Assembly (NCBI GenBank): GCA_961205875.1
Contig: OY540815.1
Span: forward strand, 21,203,638-21,267,637
Reading direction: 5' to 3'
Origin: Sialis fuliginosa
Taxonomy: Eukaryota > Arthropoda > Insecta > Megaloptera > Sialidae
Length of the DNA: 64,000 bases
Of the stretch, positions 12,034 through 22,009 are shown in pieces. Each line of letters opens with the position of its first letter. Within the stretch, counting starts at the first letter, position 1. The notes under the pieces are model-generated. The model was given only the letters and a program-made list of their open reading frames with translations, ran no database searches and had not been told where the DNA came from. A program made the translations under genes and the position numbers.

Positions 12034-12950
12034 AGTGTGGTCTATTTGAAGGCAATATTTTTTGCCGCTCTCATAGCAAAGACAACCCTCCGAAAGCCGA
12101 ACATTGAAATTCAATTATAAGTTGAAATATAGACTGAAAACGTTCCTATTTTAAATAATAGATTACGGTCGTATTTAAAATAGATAAGAGAACCTCGCCG
12201 ATTTTGATGCAATTTCGTACAATTATAGTTCAATCAATTATATAAGAGACATGTGTTTTTTTAATACATTTACAGATTTCACTCTAGAGATTTTTTGTTG
12301 AGAATGTTTTTATTGTAAATAAGTTAAGAATTAAATTAATGCAAGTAGTGGCTAAATTACATCATAAATATGACGTAATTGTGACAGTTTTGATTACAGT
12401 AATAATATATCATAATTCATAATAAACCTACATTAAGCTTTTGATTTTACATCATTACCTAAAATTATATCCATTATTTTGAATGCATTTTATACATATG
12501 CATACATGATTATATAATTTAACATTTATTAGAGCTTAATTGATATACAAGGTGGATAAAAAAACGTTTCCTGTTTGGCAGCATAGTACTCTAGAGAAAT
12601 TGATTATTGGATTAAACAAACGCTGAAAAAAATAAATAAATGATTCTGTTGTTAAGAAAATTCGAAGATAAAGAAGTAAAATGTAATGTTTTTCATGTAA
12701 TTGTTTATGTAGTGTACTCTCTCTACCAATGCATCTGAATGTATTTTTATATAATTCTAATTGTGAGAATAATATTATACTCGTATTATATGTTGCTAAT
12801 TTCTACTTCGGATGAACAATTAACTAATCATCATTTTAGTAGTCATAAATCATTTATTTTTGACTTTGAGTAATTTCTCCCCAAATATATTTTATAAATG
12901 AAATTAGTTTTATCTACTTTAGTTTTTTGGTTTAGTTAGTATTTAAGGGG
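12034..12950. other. AT-rich intronic stretch, no gene seen
   Basis: Nothing but AT-rich sequence; no clear repeat border and no coding signal. Confidence 0.5.
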
Positions 12951-12961
12951 TTGTATTTGTT

Positions 12962-13243
12962 CAGGGGGGGGGGGGGGCTTGAACAGATGGGTAGTTAACC
13001 TTTTCGGGTGTTAAAGAGAAAAAAAGTTGTGTACTACCCTTATAAATGGGCATTATTGTAAAAAAATTTACGTAATTTTTCCTTTTTTTTTTAAATATTC
13101 GATTTTTTCTGTGCTTTTTTCTACTGATCATTCATTCACAAAATAAATAAAAATAAATAAGTCTAGAAATATCCTTGTTTATTCGATACTTTTTGAGCAC
13201 AAGCTAGAGGGGGAGCCCCCCTGCCCCCCCTGGGTACGCCCAT
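12962..13243. mobile_element. Probable hAT-like MITE with G/C runs
   Basis: The left side is CAG followed by a run of G. The right side reads CCCCCCTGGGTACGCCCATG after GGGGGAGCCCCCCTGCC. This matches the G/C-run design of the hAT MITEs elsewhere in the window, but the left terminus is decayed and no target duplication could be shown. Confidence 0.45.
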
Positions 13244-13599
13244 GATCATTTGTATTTGTAATAAAACATTTTAAAATAATTACAAAGTTTTGAATTTCGA
13301 TTTATAGTTTAAGGAGATTTTTTGGGGTCCATCCTGTAAGTTAGTAAATATTTAATACAATTAATTATTGATAAAAAGTTCTTAACTGTGTTGTCCAATA
13401 GCAGATAATGAATCTTTTGAATTATTTATAACCCTATGTGATATTATATTTGTCCGGATTTTAGTTACTCAACTGTCAAATATAATTTATTATTATTTCT
13501 ATGTATGTTATGTATACCTACTATATTGTGTTTCATTTTCATTTAAATGGCGATAATGAAATGTTTACAAAATAAAGCTTGTTTAAGACGAACAAATCT

Positions 13600-13970
13600 G
13601 AATATTTTTAGTGTTCCGTATTGAAATCGGAAAAATGGAACATTGTCTGTATATCTGTCACAGACTTCTAATTACTAAACCGTTTGGCCTAGAAAGCTGA
13701 GACTTGGCATAGTTATAGTAAAATTGTTGACCAATAATAATTAACCTTTATAAAAATAAAATTTTAAGTTTTTGGCTCTTTTAAGGGGGGCAAATGGGTC
13801 ATCAAAAGGATCTTGCTTGAACCATTGTTTATTTGGAAAGGGTTATTTTAGTGTGCAGATCTACATACATAAATTTCGAGTTATGGTTCAAGTTCAACAA
13901 CGTGCAAACTATTTGAGTCCAAGAACTGGAAATTTTTAAGGCTCACAGTATTGGGTTTGGAAAAAATCCT
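13600..13970 (+). repeat. Dispersed insect repeat, unclassified
   Basis: GTGTTCCGTATTGAAATCGG, AAACCGTTTGGCCTAGAAAG and GAGACTTGGCATAGTTAT are wording I associate with common dispersed sequences of insect genomes. No termini or coding frame identified. Confidence 0.4.
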
Positions 13971-14070
13971 AGGAGTTTTATTTTTTTATTATCTAAATCA
14001 AACATAACAATAAATTAATATTGCTGCATAAAATCTGAGATTGGGTTTATGCATTCTAAAAATTGCGTTG

Positions 14071-14370
14071 TCTATATCTACATATAACCTATATATATAA
14101 AACTCAACGTGTCTCTGTCTATCTGTCTGTCCGTTAGTGCGCTTATGGCTCTAGAGCCGATTTTTTAGTTCATAGATATGTTCTCTGGCCAGGTTTTAGT
14201 ATATATTTTGTTACATTAGGTAACATAAGGAATAAGCAAGTCGAAAAAAGTTAAATATTGAACAAAATAATGTAGTAAAAAATTGTGTAGAATCAAAAGA
14301 TCTTAAATAATACAACGTTATTTTTCAAAAATCCTAAAGTGCACGTGAGCGAACCCGCGGGCACAGCTAG
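14071..14370 (+). mobile_element. Helitron-like element, short copy
   Basis: The 5' side has a TC start followed by TATATATATAAAACTCAACG and TGTCTGTCCG. The 3' end is GTGAGCGAACCCGCGGGCAC followed by AGCTAG and T. The 5' border is uncertain by some bases because several TC dinucleotides are possible. Confidence 0.65.
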
Positions 14371-14534
14371 TATAATATAAAGCTTTACTGATAATAAATA
14401 CTCTATTTGTGTTAATTTGATTCTTTAAAATAATTCATTATCTGAAGATATCTTCCGAATTATACGCATTCATTAATTATTATTCAAATCATTAATTTCG
14501 CATTGCTAATTTGATTTAGTTTAAATTCCCTAGA

Positions 14535-14650
14535 TCAGCGGTACTTAAACTTTAGTGGTCTGTGGATACCCATTTCATCTGACGAAATCTTAGCGAACTC
14601 CTGGGGATATGCGAACCCCAGCTTACGAACGCTACCCAAAACAATAAAAT
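14535..14650 (+). mobile_element. hAT terminal fragment
   Basis: It starts CAGCGGTACTTAAACTTTAG, resembling the CAGTGGTTCTCAAACTTT-type end of many hAT elements, and runs about 100 bases without a matching right end. Confidence 0.4.
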
Positions 14651-14735
14651 TATCTTGGGGTCGATAATAGACCCACATTCCTTGTCAGCGTGTATTTTAA
14701 AGCATCCATAAATTAAAAGCTTAAAGATCACGTAC

Positions 14736-14849
14736 CCTAGTTATTATGAGAGGTGTCCCTACGTCACTTCCTCCGACCAAACCGATGCCCCATGGCTGAT
14801 TACAGTCCATCCTCCTCAAGTTGACAACAATTGTGTGGTACTTCCCCAT
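14736..14849 (-). CDS. Zasp66: ZASP-type PDZ protein, coding exon 1 (N-terminus, first half of PDZ)
   Basis: Thirty-eight codons starting MGKYHTIVVNLRRMDCNQPW and ending GGSDVGTPLIITR at a strong donor (AGG|GTACGTG, phase 0). This is the start of a PDZ domain: strand A (HTIVVNLRR), then PWGIGLVGG (residues 19-27), the peptide carboxylate-binding loop in the ZASP/ALP-Enigma form, then strands B-C. Joined to exon 2 it gives ITR-VGAGTPAEG in frame, so the two exons rebuild one domain. I chose the ATG because ZASP proteins begin almost directly with the PDZ and the frame upstream is short. A cryptic acceptor (CATACAG) lies 5 bases before the ATG at 14855, so exon 1 may also be spliced to distal 5' exons. 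Role by family: Z-disc adaptor binding alpha-actinin in muscle. Confidence 0.87.
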
Positions 14850-15086
14850 ATCGACTGTATGAATAGATATGTATATATACTAATTTCACAACCCGGAAAA
14901 TATAATCAACAAATTACTAATAAAACAAATCAATACAAATTCGTAATTTTTAACTCATATCACTTTATTTACGTAATTTAACACTTTTTCGTGTATTGGT
15001 TTTACTCTTTAACTGTCCCACGTTTAATTTTAAACTGGTCCACTTTTAGTTTAGTACTAGAGACCCAGAGAACAGACCAAACTGAC
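14850..15086 (-). promoter_or_regulatory. Candidate Zasp 5' UTR and initiator
   Basis: Free of recognised repeats and contiguous with coding exon 1. An arthropod-type initiator TTTTGTCAGTTTG on the minus strand places a possible start at about 15083, giving a 5' UTR of some 230 bases. One minimal upstream frame (ATG AGT TAA) lies within it. No TATA box at the usual distance. If the acceptor at 14855 is used instead, this segment would be intron. Confidence 0.35.
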
Positions 15087-15658
15087 AAAAATATAAAATT
15101 CAGATCGCCTTGCAAATTTACTTAGCTCTAACGAAGACAGACATATCGATATACATTTATTATGAAGAGTGTGGATATATTTTCCAATTTTACTGAATCT
15201 AGACAAAGACGGAGATATAAATTTGCATGTATTAGAGAGAGATGCGATGCTGAGTAGTGTTGTTTTCTGTTTGGTGAGCCCTGGCAATGTTTACTACTCC
15301 AGAAATAGGTACACCATCGATGTGTATGTGTTCTCTATAGGATATTATAGCATGAGGTAATTTACAATATAAATATTAACGAAGGTTACTTAAGTCATTT
15401 ATTTTCATGTATTGTCTGACTCATTGTGGGATTCTGGGTACAAATCTTCTATTCTAATGTAATAATTATTCTCAGGCAACGCCCTATTTCGTTATAAATC
15501 TGTTTCGGACTTTTTGAATTTATATATCGTTTTAAAATAGTTTGTTCTGAGTAATCTACTTAGATAGCTTAAGACCTTTTGATTAGTTAGGTTAAACACG
15601 TATCGAACCGATCTTTGTGGGATTTTTTATCGTAACATAGTGTTAAATCCGTGACAAG
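15087..15658. other. Upstream flank of Zasp exon 1, no repeat recognised
   Basis: Less AT-rich than most of the window and without a recognised transposon. It may contain upstream control sequence. The opposing 76- and 63-codon frames at 15057-15360 overlap antisense and show no domain. Confidence 0.4.
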
Positions 15659-15784
15659 CAGGGTCGTAACTAGAGGCTTTGGGGTCTCGGGGCAGCAAAA
15701 ACATTTTTTTGAACAATTTTGATGTATGCGACTATTTTCGAAAAAAAAAATAAACTTCCTGCTCCGGTGGTAATTACGGCCCTG
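15659..15784. mobile_element. hAT-like MITE, 126 bp
   Basis: TIRs CAGGGTCGTAACTA and TAATTACGGCCCTG. The flanking 8 bases are GTGACAAG (15651-15658) and GCGACAAG (15785-15792), a target duplication with one change. The 92-codon minus frame across it is not a gene. Confidence 0.85.
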
Positions 15785-15970
15785 GCGACAAGCATATACC
15801 GCGAGTAGAAAAAGTTTTGGCTGTGATTGAAATGTGTTAGAACAGCCGGTCACGCGGGCATTCAACGAATAAATACCATATTGTTTGTTGAAATTATCTT
15901 TGAGAGGAACAGAGGTAACATCCCATTTTTATATTTTCATGTCGTAATAAAAGTAAAATAACTAATAAAC

Positions 15971-16119
15971 CAGTAATGTACCGAAGGGGAGGGGCAAAGG
16001 GGGTATTTGCACCGGGCGGCAGTTTGTTGAGGGCAGCAAATTTGAGGGTGGGGGCAAAAATAGGGGGGGGGGAATTTTGTCATTTGCCTCGGGCGGTAGA
16101 AACCTACGGTACGCTACTG
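15971..16119. mobile_element. hAT-like MITE, 149 bp, exact target duplication
   Basis: TIRs CAGTAATGTACCG and CGGTACGCTACTG, with an identical 8-base duplication TAATAAAC on both sides (15963-15970, 16120-16127). The inside is G-rich (GGGCGGCAGTTTG, runs of G). Confidence 0.9.
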
Positions 16120-16559
16120 TAATAAACCAACAAAACCAAGATGAAAATAATAGACTGATTGAAAAAGTATCAATTTTCTGTCGACCGCGATAGGTTATTA
16201 TATTTTATAAGTTTTGTGAAGTTGAAGTGTGACACATTTATTAGTTCAAAGAAAAGTAATACGACCAAACGGTAAAATAGCTAACTTTCTTTGATATGTT
16301 GTTAAATTGATTTGTAACACTCAAACGAAAATCAGAAATGAAGTAAAACTTTTATAAAGCGACGTGGATATTTTTATAATTTCACGTAACTGTACATTTC
16401 TTTACACGCATCTGAGCTGCCGAGCGTTAGTGATATTTTGATAAATTTTATTTTCGTTATGAAAACAAAATTTTTTACATCGAATACCACAATCCCATAC
16501 CTTGCTTAATTTCCAGGTTGACAGTTATTAAAACTTTAATTAATATCAATAATTATATT

Positions 16560-16810
16560 CAGTGGCGTCGCTAGGGGGGGGGGGGGACGAACGACTACGA
16601 TCCGGGTCGGAAATCGAAAGTGTCACCCCCTCCCACAAAAAATAGTCAATGGGTTTTATTTTTTACACATTAGGCGAGTATCTCCACGAACAGAAAAATA
16701 TATTTTTTTACACATTTTACTTCCTCGAAACTTAAAATAACCAAAATGTTATCAACATTGAGGGTGACATTCGGGGTGACCCCCCCCCCCCCCCCTTAGC
16801 GACGCTACTA
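16560..16810. mobile_element. hAT-like MITE, 251 bp, G-run and C-run ends
   Basis: Left end CAGTGGCGTCGCTAGG followed by a G run; right end a C run and CCTTAGCGACGCTACTA. Target duplication ATTATATT / ATTACATT (7 of 8). Confidence 0.87.
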
Positions 16811-16819
16811 ATTACATTA

Positions 16820-18335
16820 TTATTGATATTAAATTTCGTTTTGATGTGAACTAATGATTTAAATAAATTTTAAACTTAAAAAACTATAATTTTTTAGGCA
16901 TTTGTCAAAATGACATAAATATTGATGTTTATGAAATTATGACCATCGTTTTTTTTTATTTGGTAAATGTAAAAATAAATTTTACTATATTTAACAGTAG
17001 ATGTATCGAAAAAAAAACCTCATTCAAATCGGTTCAGTAATCCTATAAGCTCTATTCTACCACACAGTAGTTTTTTGTTACCTTGAAAATTTTACATGAG
17101 AGTATTTTAGTTTCATTCATGTTTTGAATGCATAATTTAAATATACAAAAGATTGTAAGAATAAGATATATATACAGGATGATTTACACATATGAGGAGG
17201 TTAGTATCAAAACGCAATATCTGCACAAAGTTTCATTTTTCACCTAAAGATGGAATCAGATGCATCTTTGCAGCCTATTTTTCATTGATAAATAATTATG
17301 GGTTAAAATGCAATGCGTTCCATAGTTAAGCTACTTTAAGTGTTAATTTTGTTTCAAAATCTGTGCAAAATAAATATATTAAAAATTACATATTTTACTA
17401 CATTCACGTTTAAAAAAATGTAATAATTTGTTTATTTTGTAAATATGTTATATTAATCAAAAGAATAATCTTGTATACAAATCATACTCTTTGATAATCA
17501 AAATTGGGTTAGGAGGGGCAGCGCACAGTGGGGTAGAAGTGACTATTTTTGATGACATAAATGAAACAAGACTGTCAGTTACCTATCTCTTATCTCTATA
17601 TAATATTGTAATTTTTATAATACTTTTGAGAGTTTTTATTTGGCGTATCTACTTTAATTCCATTTTTATCATCAAAGAAAATTGAAACGGTTTGATTTAA
17701 TTCAATATTTGATTTTAATTCAATTACATACATTTACTCGTGTATTCGATGTCATGTAAAATCATACATAGCTTGTGAATATTTAATTTTAATCAAATGG
17801 AATTAATTTTGGCTCAAATTTACTTATTTAAAAGCCCTGGCGTCGACGCAAAATTTTGAATGGGTGACTTTTAAATAGTGTTTCACAAAATGTGTAAAGA
17901 AAAGTTATGTATTATTAATGTAAACAAGGCAAAAATGTATATATTTTATATTAAAATATAACCATGAAAGGTCAGAAAAATAATTAAATAATTGTTTCAC
18001 AACTTAAATATTATTATAATATTTATTATTATTTTTGGGTAGTGACATTAACAAATTAACAATAGATTAAGAACAATGTCAAGTTTGTTTATAAACTAAA
18101 TAATTTATGTCAATGGCATGATCAATTGTAATTTAGATCGACGACTCTTTGACACCTTAATCGACTGCCAGGAATTGCAAACATTACAAATGTAGAAACA
18201 AAAACTATGCACATCCATACATACATGTATGTTTTTCAATGTCAACGTATATAATATTAACTTTTGTTTCACTCATAAACAGTTGCCAATGTGAAAAATA
18301 CCCGAGTAAATATCTGTTTATAAAACATAAAAAAA
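16820..18335. other. AT-rich stretch, no gene seen
   Basis: It contains a LINE- or Helitron-like scrap at 17010-17060 (CATTCAAATCGGTTCAGTAA) and an end-like motif at 17172 (TATACAGGATGATT) that recurs at 59430. The plus-strand frame at 17491-17685 turns hydrophobic and AT-driven, with no family match. Confidence 0.5.
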
Positions 18336-18339
18336 TGTA

Positions 18340-19061
18340 TTACACAGTCACACAAAAAAAGTGTGCAATACCAAAAAGCGACCTACATATATAGCATTGT
18401 GGTATTGGTCGAGCATAGTCGAAATCCAAATTTTTAAAATTTTCTGCTTACCAGTTTTTTTTTTAATTTGAGCTTGAATTTTGGATTCAGGTTGCATTTT
18501 TCCAAAAAAGTGACCTATATAGCATTGTAGTTTTAATCGAGCATAGTCGAAATCCAATTTTTTGAAATTTTCTGCTTACCAGTTTTTTTAACTATTCAAC
18601 TTATTTGTTAAATTTTCAATTTAAATTTCTTAATAATAGCCGAAGGAGGTTACGAAGGTCTTCGGGCATTAGATAGTCTTAAAGATAATAGTGTAAGCTA
18701 TATTTAAAAAAAAAACTGGAGTCTCCTCGATCGCGCCAAGCTGACATATTAATTTGAGCTTGAATTTTGGATTTAGGTTGAATTTTTCCAAAAAAGTGAC
18801 CTATTGTAGTTTTAATCGAGCATAGTCGAAATCCAATTTTTTTTTAATTTTCTGCTTACCAGTTTTTTAAAATTTGAGCTTGAAGTTTGGGTTTAGATTG
18901 AATTTTTCCAAGTTGGCTTAACCCAAAATTCAGGCTCAAATAAAAAAAACTGGTAAGCAGAAAATTTCAAAAATTTTGATTTCGACTATGCTCGACCAAT
19001 ACTACAATGCTATATAGGTCGCTTTGTTGGTATCGCACACTTTTTTTGTGTGGTGTGTTAT
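18340..19061. mobile_element. Element D: TIR element with internal repeats
   Basis: The outer about 100 bases form an inverted repeat: left TTACACAGTCACACAAAAAA, AGTGTGCAATACC, AGCGACCTAC, GGTCGAGCATAGTCGAAATC; the right end carries the same words inverted. The interior repeats the subterminal block (GAGCATAGTCGAAATCC, AATTTTCTGCTTACCAG) in direct order and includes one E unit (about 18640-18770: CGAAGGAGGTTACGAAGG, GATCGCGCCAAGCTGA). It has no transposase frame. Confidence 0.8.
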
Positions 19062-19064
19062 TAA

Positions 19065-19380
19065 TCGAGTTGACAGTAATTCAATTTCATATTTGTGCTA
19101 TAATAAGAATATTTTACGTAATACAATCGTTTTTCTTAGTCTGATTTTGTGTAATTTGATAAAGTCCTATATTATAAAGAATTTCTCTGGAGTAAAATTT
19201 GTGGGGTATTAAATATAGGGTAGGGGGTGGGGGTGTGAGGTATGTTTTTGAAATTTAATCCTACAGGCTAAAATGTTCTTAAAAATTGAAAAGTTAGTAT
19301 TCAATTGTTTTTGTATTCTAATTTGTTTTTTAAATTTTTAAATGTAAAAAATAAAATAATTACGTTTTGAAGTTAGTATA
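19065..19380. other. AT-rich stretch, no gene seen
   Basis: Includes a G-rich patch GGTAGGGGGTGGGGGTGTG near 19220. No coding or clear repeat border. Confidence 0.45.
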
Positions 19381-19381
19381 A

Positions 19382-19735
19382 TCAGAATTTGTCATTTTCT
19401 CGGACACGATTTTTCGATGGTATTACAATACTTCCATTTCTTTCAGAACATGGAAGGAAAAACAGTTTACCATCAAATTGAAAATATTCCCGGTTCTTCG
19501 AAGCAGAGACCTGTATGTATTTATATGGTACACCCTGTACACATACACAGTTTTTTTTGTCAAGAACGATTTCCATATAAATAACAAATGTTTTTTCTTT
19601 ATCTCTACCTTTTGAAGTGACCCCATACATGCCAAACGCTTTGTTTAAATTATTTAAAAAATTCCCAATTACATAAGTCACGATAAAATTTTCGGTATAG
19701 GTATTTTTTGCGAAACATATATGAATAATAAACAA
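19382..19735 (-). repeat. Family L dispersed repeat, copy 1
   Basis: Read on the minus strand it shares GAAATGGAAGTATTGTAATA, ATCGAAAAATCGTGTC and AGAACATGG-type words with 43200-43290. It contains a 117-codon frame, the longest in the window, but the shared part is repetitive and no domain is visible, so I treat it as transposon-derived rather than a host gene. Confidence 0.5.
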
Positions 19736-20043
19736 CGTTTATTTCCGCAAAACACATAAAAATCGCAGAAATAAATGCAAAAGTATAAATAATTTATTCA
19801 GGTACGTTTGTGATATACACGGTCGCTCAGTGGAGTAGTCACAGAGGGGGAAGATCAAATATTTGTATAATTTAAAAATACATTTATGAAATTAGTATTT
19901 ATAAATTTTTATTATTTTACATAAAAAGTATGTACTTATCTAATTGTTATAAAAAATTTTAACCGATTTCAAAATTAATTAATTCCTGAAAATGTCCAGT
20001 TTTTTTTTGTTATTTGTATTTTTATGAATTCAATAAATGCATA

Positions 20044-20350
20044 AGATACTGGCACCAGTTATGGCCGCTATAAGAGCAAGGTTTACTGTTTTTCTGATTG
20101 ACGGGCTTACTAATAAAACAAGTAACTCTTTATTTAATCAATTTAATTACCAAAGTCCGCAAATATAGTTTGTTATTTAAATTATAGCCTTTTATTTAAT
20201 ATATGTTTTTTCTCCATTAATGGATAAATTAAAACCAGTAATGAGCACGCAGTGATGGACACTAATGATTACAAACTGATAAGTACTACGACACAAAAGA
20301 TAAATTTGAAACAATATAAAGCAGTTGTTATGATAAATAATAATTAATAA
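20044..20350 (+). mobile_element. Family A element, copy 5, right part missing
   Basis: It starts AGATACTGGCACCAGTTATG after TA and ends about 20350, after CAGTTGTTATGATAAATAAT. The right TIR is absent. A short internal piece after GATTGACGGGCTT is also deleted. Confidence 0.8.
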
Positions 20351-20793
20351 TGTACAATCGTTTTTTTACAAGATAATAAAATTGTATAGAATTTTGTTAT
20401 TTTAAATGAAACCCTTTTGAAAAATTAATCATAATAATATGTTAGATGGAAAAAAAAACATATGAATCCAATGAAAAAATGTATAGACATCATTCTAAAA
20501 ATAAACAAAAACAGTTTCGAGGGGATTATTTGGTGAAAAATCGACAATTTATATTTATTCTACAATCGGGAAGTTAAAAATTATCAAGAATCAATTTTCA
20601 TGATACTCCCCATAAATATATCAAAAATAACAAATACTCATTTTCAAAATTGTATCCTTATTTAATATTTTCTGCCACGCCACCTGTCGAAACTCTTTGA
20701 TATTATTCTGAATTATTAGCATGAATTTGAGAAGAACATATGTTTTATTAGATGAAACACGTGACGGAGAAAAAATAAAAAAAACATACTTAC

Positions 20794-20862
20794 GAATACA
20801 TTTCTGCTCGGATTCGGATTTTCTTTTGGCAAACGCCAGAAAGCTGGGCGTTCGAAAGACAT
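20794..20862 (-). other. Candidate spliced exon (69 nt)
   Basis: The acceptor TTTTTATTCACAG and donor TTC|GTAAGTATG bound exactly 69 bases of noticeably higher GC than the surroundings. Two frames are open: one starts at the first base (MSFERPAFWRLPKENPNPSR, then NVF), another reads VFRTPSFLAFAKRKSESEQK, then CI. It is on the same strand as Zasp and 6 kb upstream of its first coding exon. Spliced to the acceptor at 14855, the second frame would continue in frame into MGKYHT. It could therefore be a 5' UTR exon, an alternative N-terminus or part of another gene. No family recognised. Confidence 0.45.
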
Positions 20863-21086
20863 CTGTGAATAAAAATATTCAGATATCAGTTAGTTGCCAA
20901 TGCGACTATCTGTAAATAAATATGTGTCAAATTAATTAATACATTTTATTCAATTCAATTAGTAAAATAATAAAAATAAAAGGGTACCTAGTATTTAAGT
21001 GCACAATATTTTATATACATACTTGAGCATTAAATATATTGTATTTGAGCAATAACATTTTGAATTCTGAGTATTTTATTTATATA

Positions 21087-21383
21087 AGGTAAGGGCACCA
21101 GTTATGGCCGCTATAAGAGCAAGGTTTACTGTTTTTGTGATTGACGTGTTTATTTTTGTAATTCTCATGAACTCATGTTACTAATAAAACAAGTAACTCT
21201 TTATTTAATCAATTTAATTACCAAAGTCCGCAAATATAGTTTGTTTTTTGAATTATAACATTTTATTTTGTTTATGTTTTTACTCCAGTAATGAGTACAC
21301 AGTGATGGATACTTGCTAATGATTACAAAATAATAAATACTACGACACAAAAGATAGGAAAGAAAGAATCGTCAAATTTAAAA
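21087..21383 (+). mobile_element. Family A element, copy 6, left part
   Basis: It starts AGGTAAGGGCACCAGTTATG after TA and is recognisable to AAGAATCGTCAAATTT, where E tandem repeats take over. A lone right TIR at 21988-22007 may be its other end. Confidence 0.8.
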
Positions 21384-21690
21384 AAAAAATTGAGTCTGCA
21401 GGATCGCGCCAAGCTGAGATATTAACTATTCAATTTACTTCTTTGTTAGTTTATGAGTTTTAATTTGTTTTTAAAAAGGGAAGGAGGTCGCGAGGGTCTT
21501 TAAGTGCATAATACTCTTAAAGATAAAAGTGTAAGCTATATTTAAAAAAAAAATTGAATCTGTAGGATCGCGCCAAGCTGAGATATTAACTATTCAATTT
21601 ACTTCTTTGTTAGTTTATGAGTTTTAATTTGTTTTTAAAAAGGAAAGGAGGTCGCGTGGGTCTTGGTTACATAGTACTTTGAAACTATAA
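21384..21690. repeat. Family E tandem array, about 164 bp period
   Basis: Two near-identical units. GGATCGCGCCAAGCTGAGAT starts at 21401 and again at 21565, with TTTACTTCTTTGTTAGTTTA, GGAAAGGAGGTCGCG-type and GTGTAAGCTATATTTAAAAA words in each. The same unit occurs once in element D and once in the hAT element at 50130. Confidence 0.85.
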
Positions 21691-21985
21691 ATCAAAAAGT
21701 TTTAAATAATCTTAAAATGTCTGTTGTGTTCAATTTTTAAATCAATTTGATTAATCGTGACGTAGTTGTACTAGATTTTAATTAATTTCTCTAAAATAGC
21801 GTTGTTGTTCTTGTAATTTGTTATTTCGCTGGGAAACTAAACAAAGTTAATACAACTACTGCATTTAACAAAAAGATTTCCTTCTACAAGTTACAATTGT
21901 ATAAACTGATTAAAGGTTTAGTTGAAATTGGTGTTACTTGAAACATTAACGATAGGGCTGTACACGATACAAAGCTCTTAAAGCG

Positions 21986-22009
21986 TTCAAGACTGGTGCC
22001 AGTACCTTA
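21986..22009 (+). mobile_element. Family A solo right TIR
   Basis: TTCAAGACTGGTGCCAGTAC then CT and TA: a terminal repeat without an adjoining family A body. It lies 300 bases right of the E array that interrupts copy 6, so it is plausibly the far end of the same interrupted element. Confidence 0.65.

Larger units (their letters stand above)
2545..14735 (-). other. Zasp intron between the two PDZ-coding exons
   Basis: Phase-0 intron inside the PDZ domain, about 12.2 kb, with donor AGG|GTACGTG and acceptor CCACAG|GTG. It carries at least three family A copies, one hairpin element B, a mariner MITE, a diverged family C copy, a full Helitron-like element and several Helitron ends. No other exon on the minus strand is evident inside it. 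Confidence 0.8.

Noticed and set aside
19382..19735. 117-codon minus-strand frame, the longest in the window
   Set aside because: Its 3' half is a dispersed repeat shared with 43200-43290; no domain, signal or splice context. Kept as a repeat.
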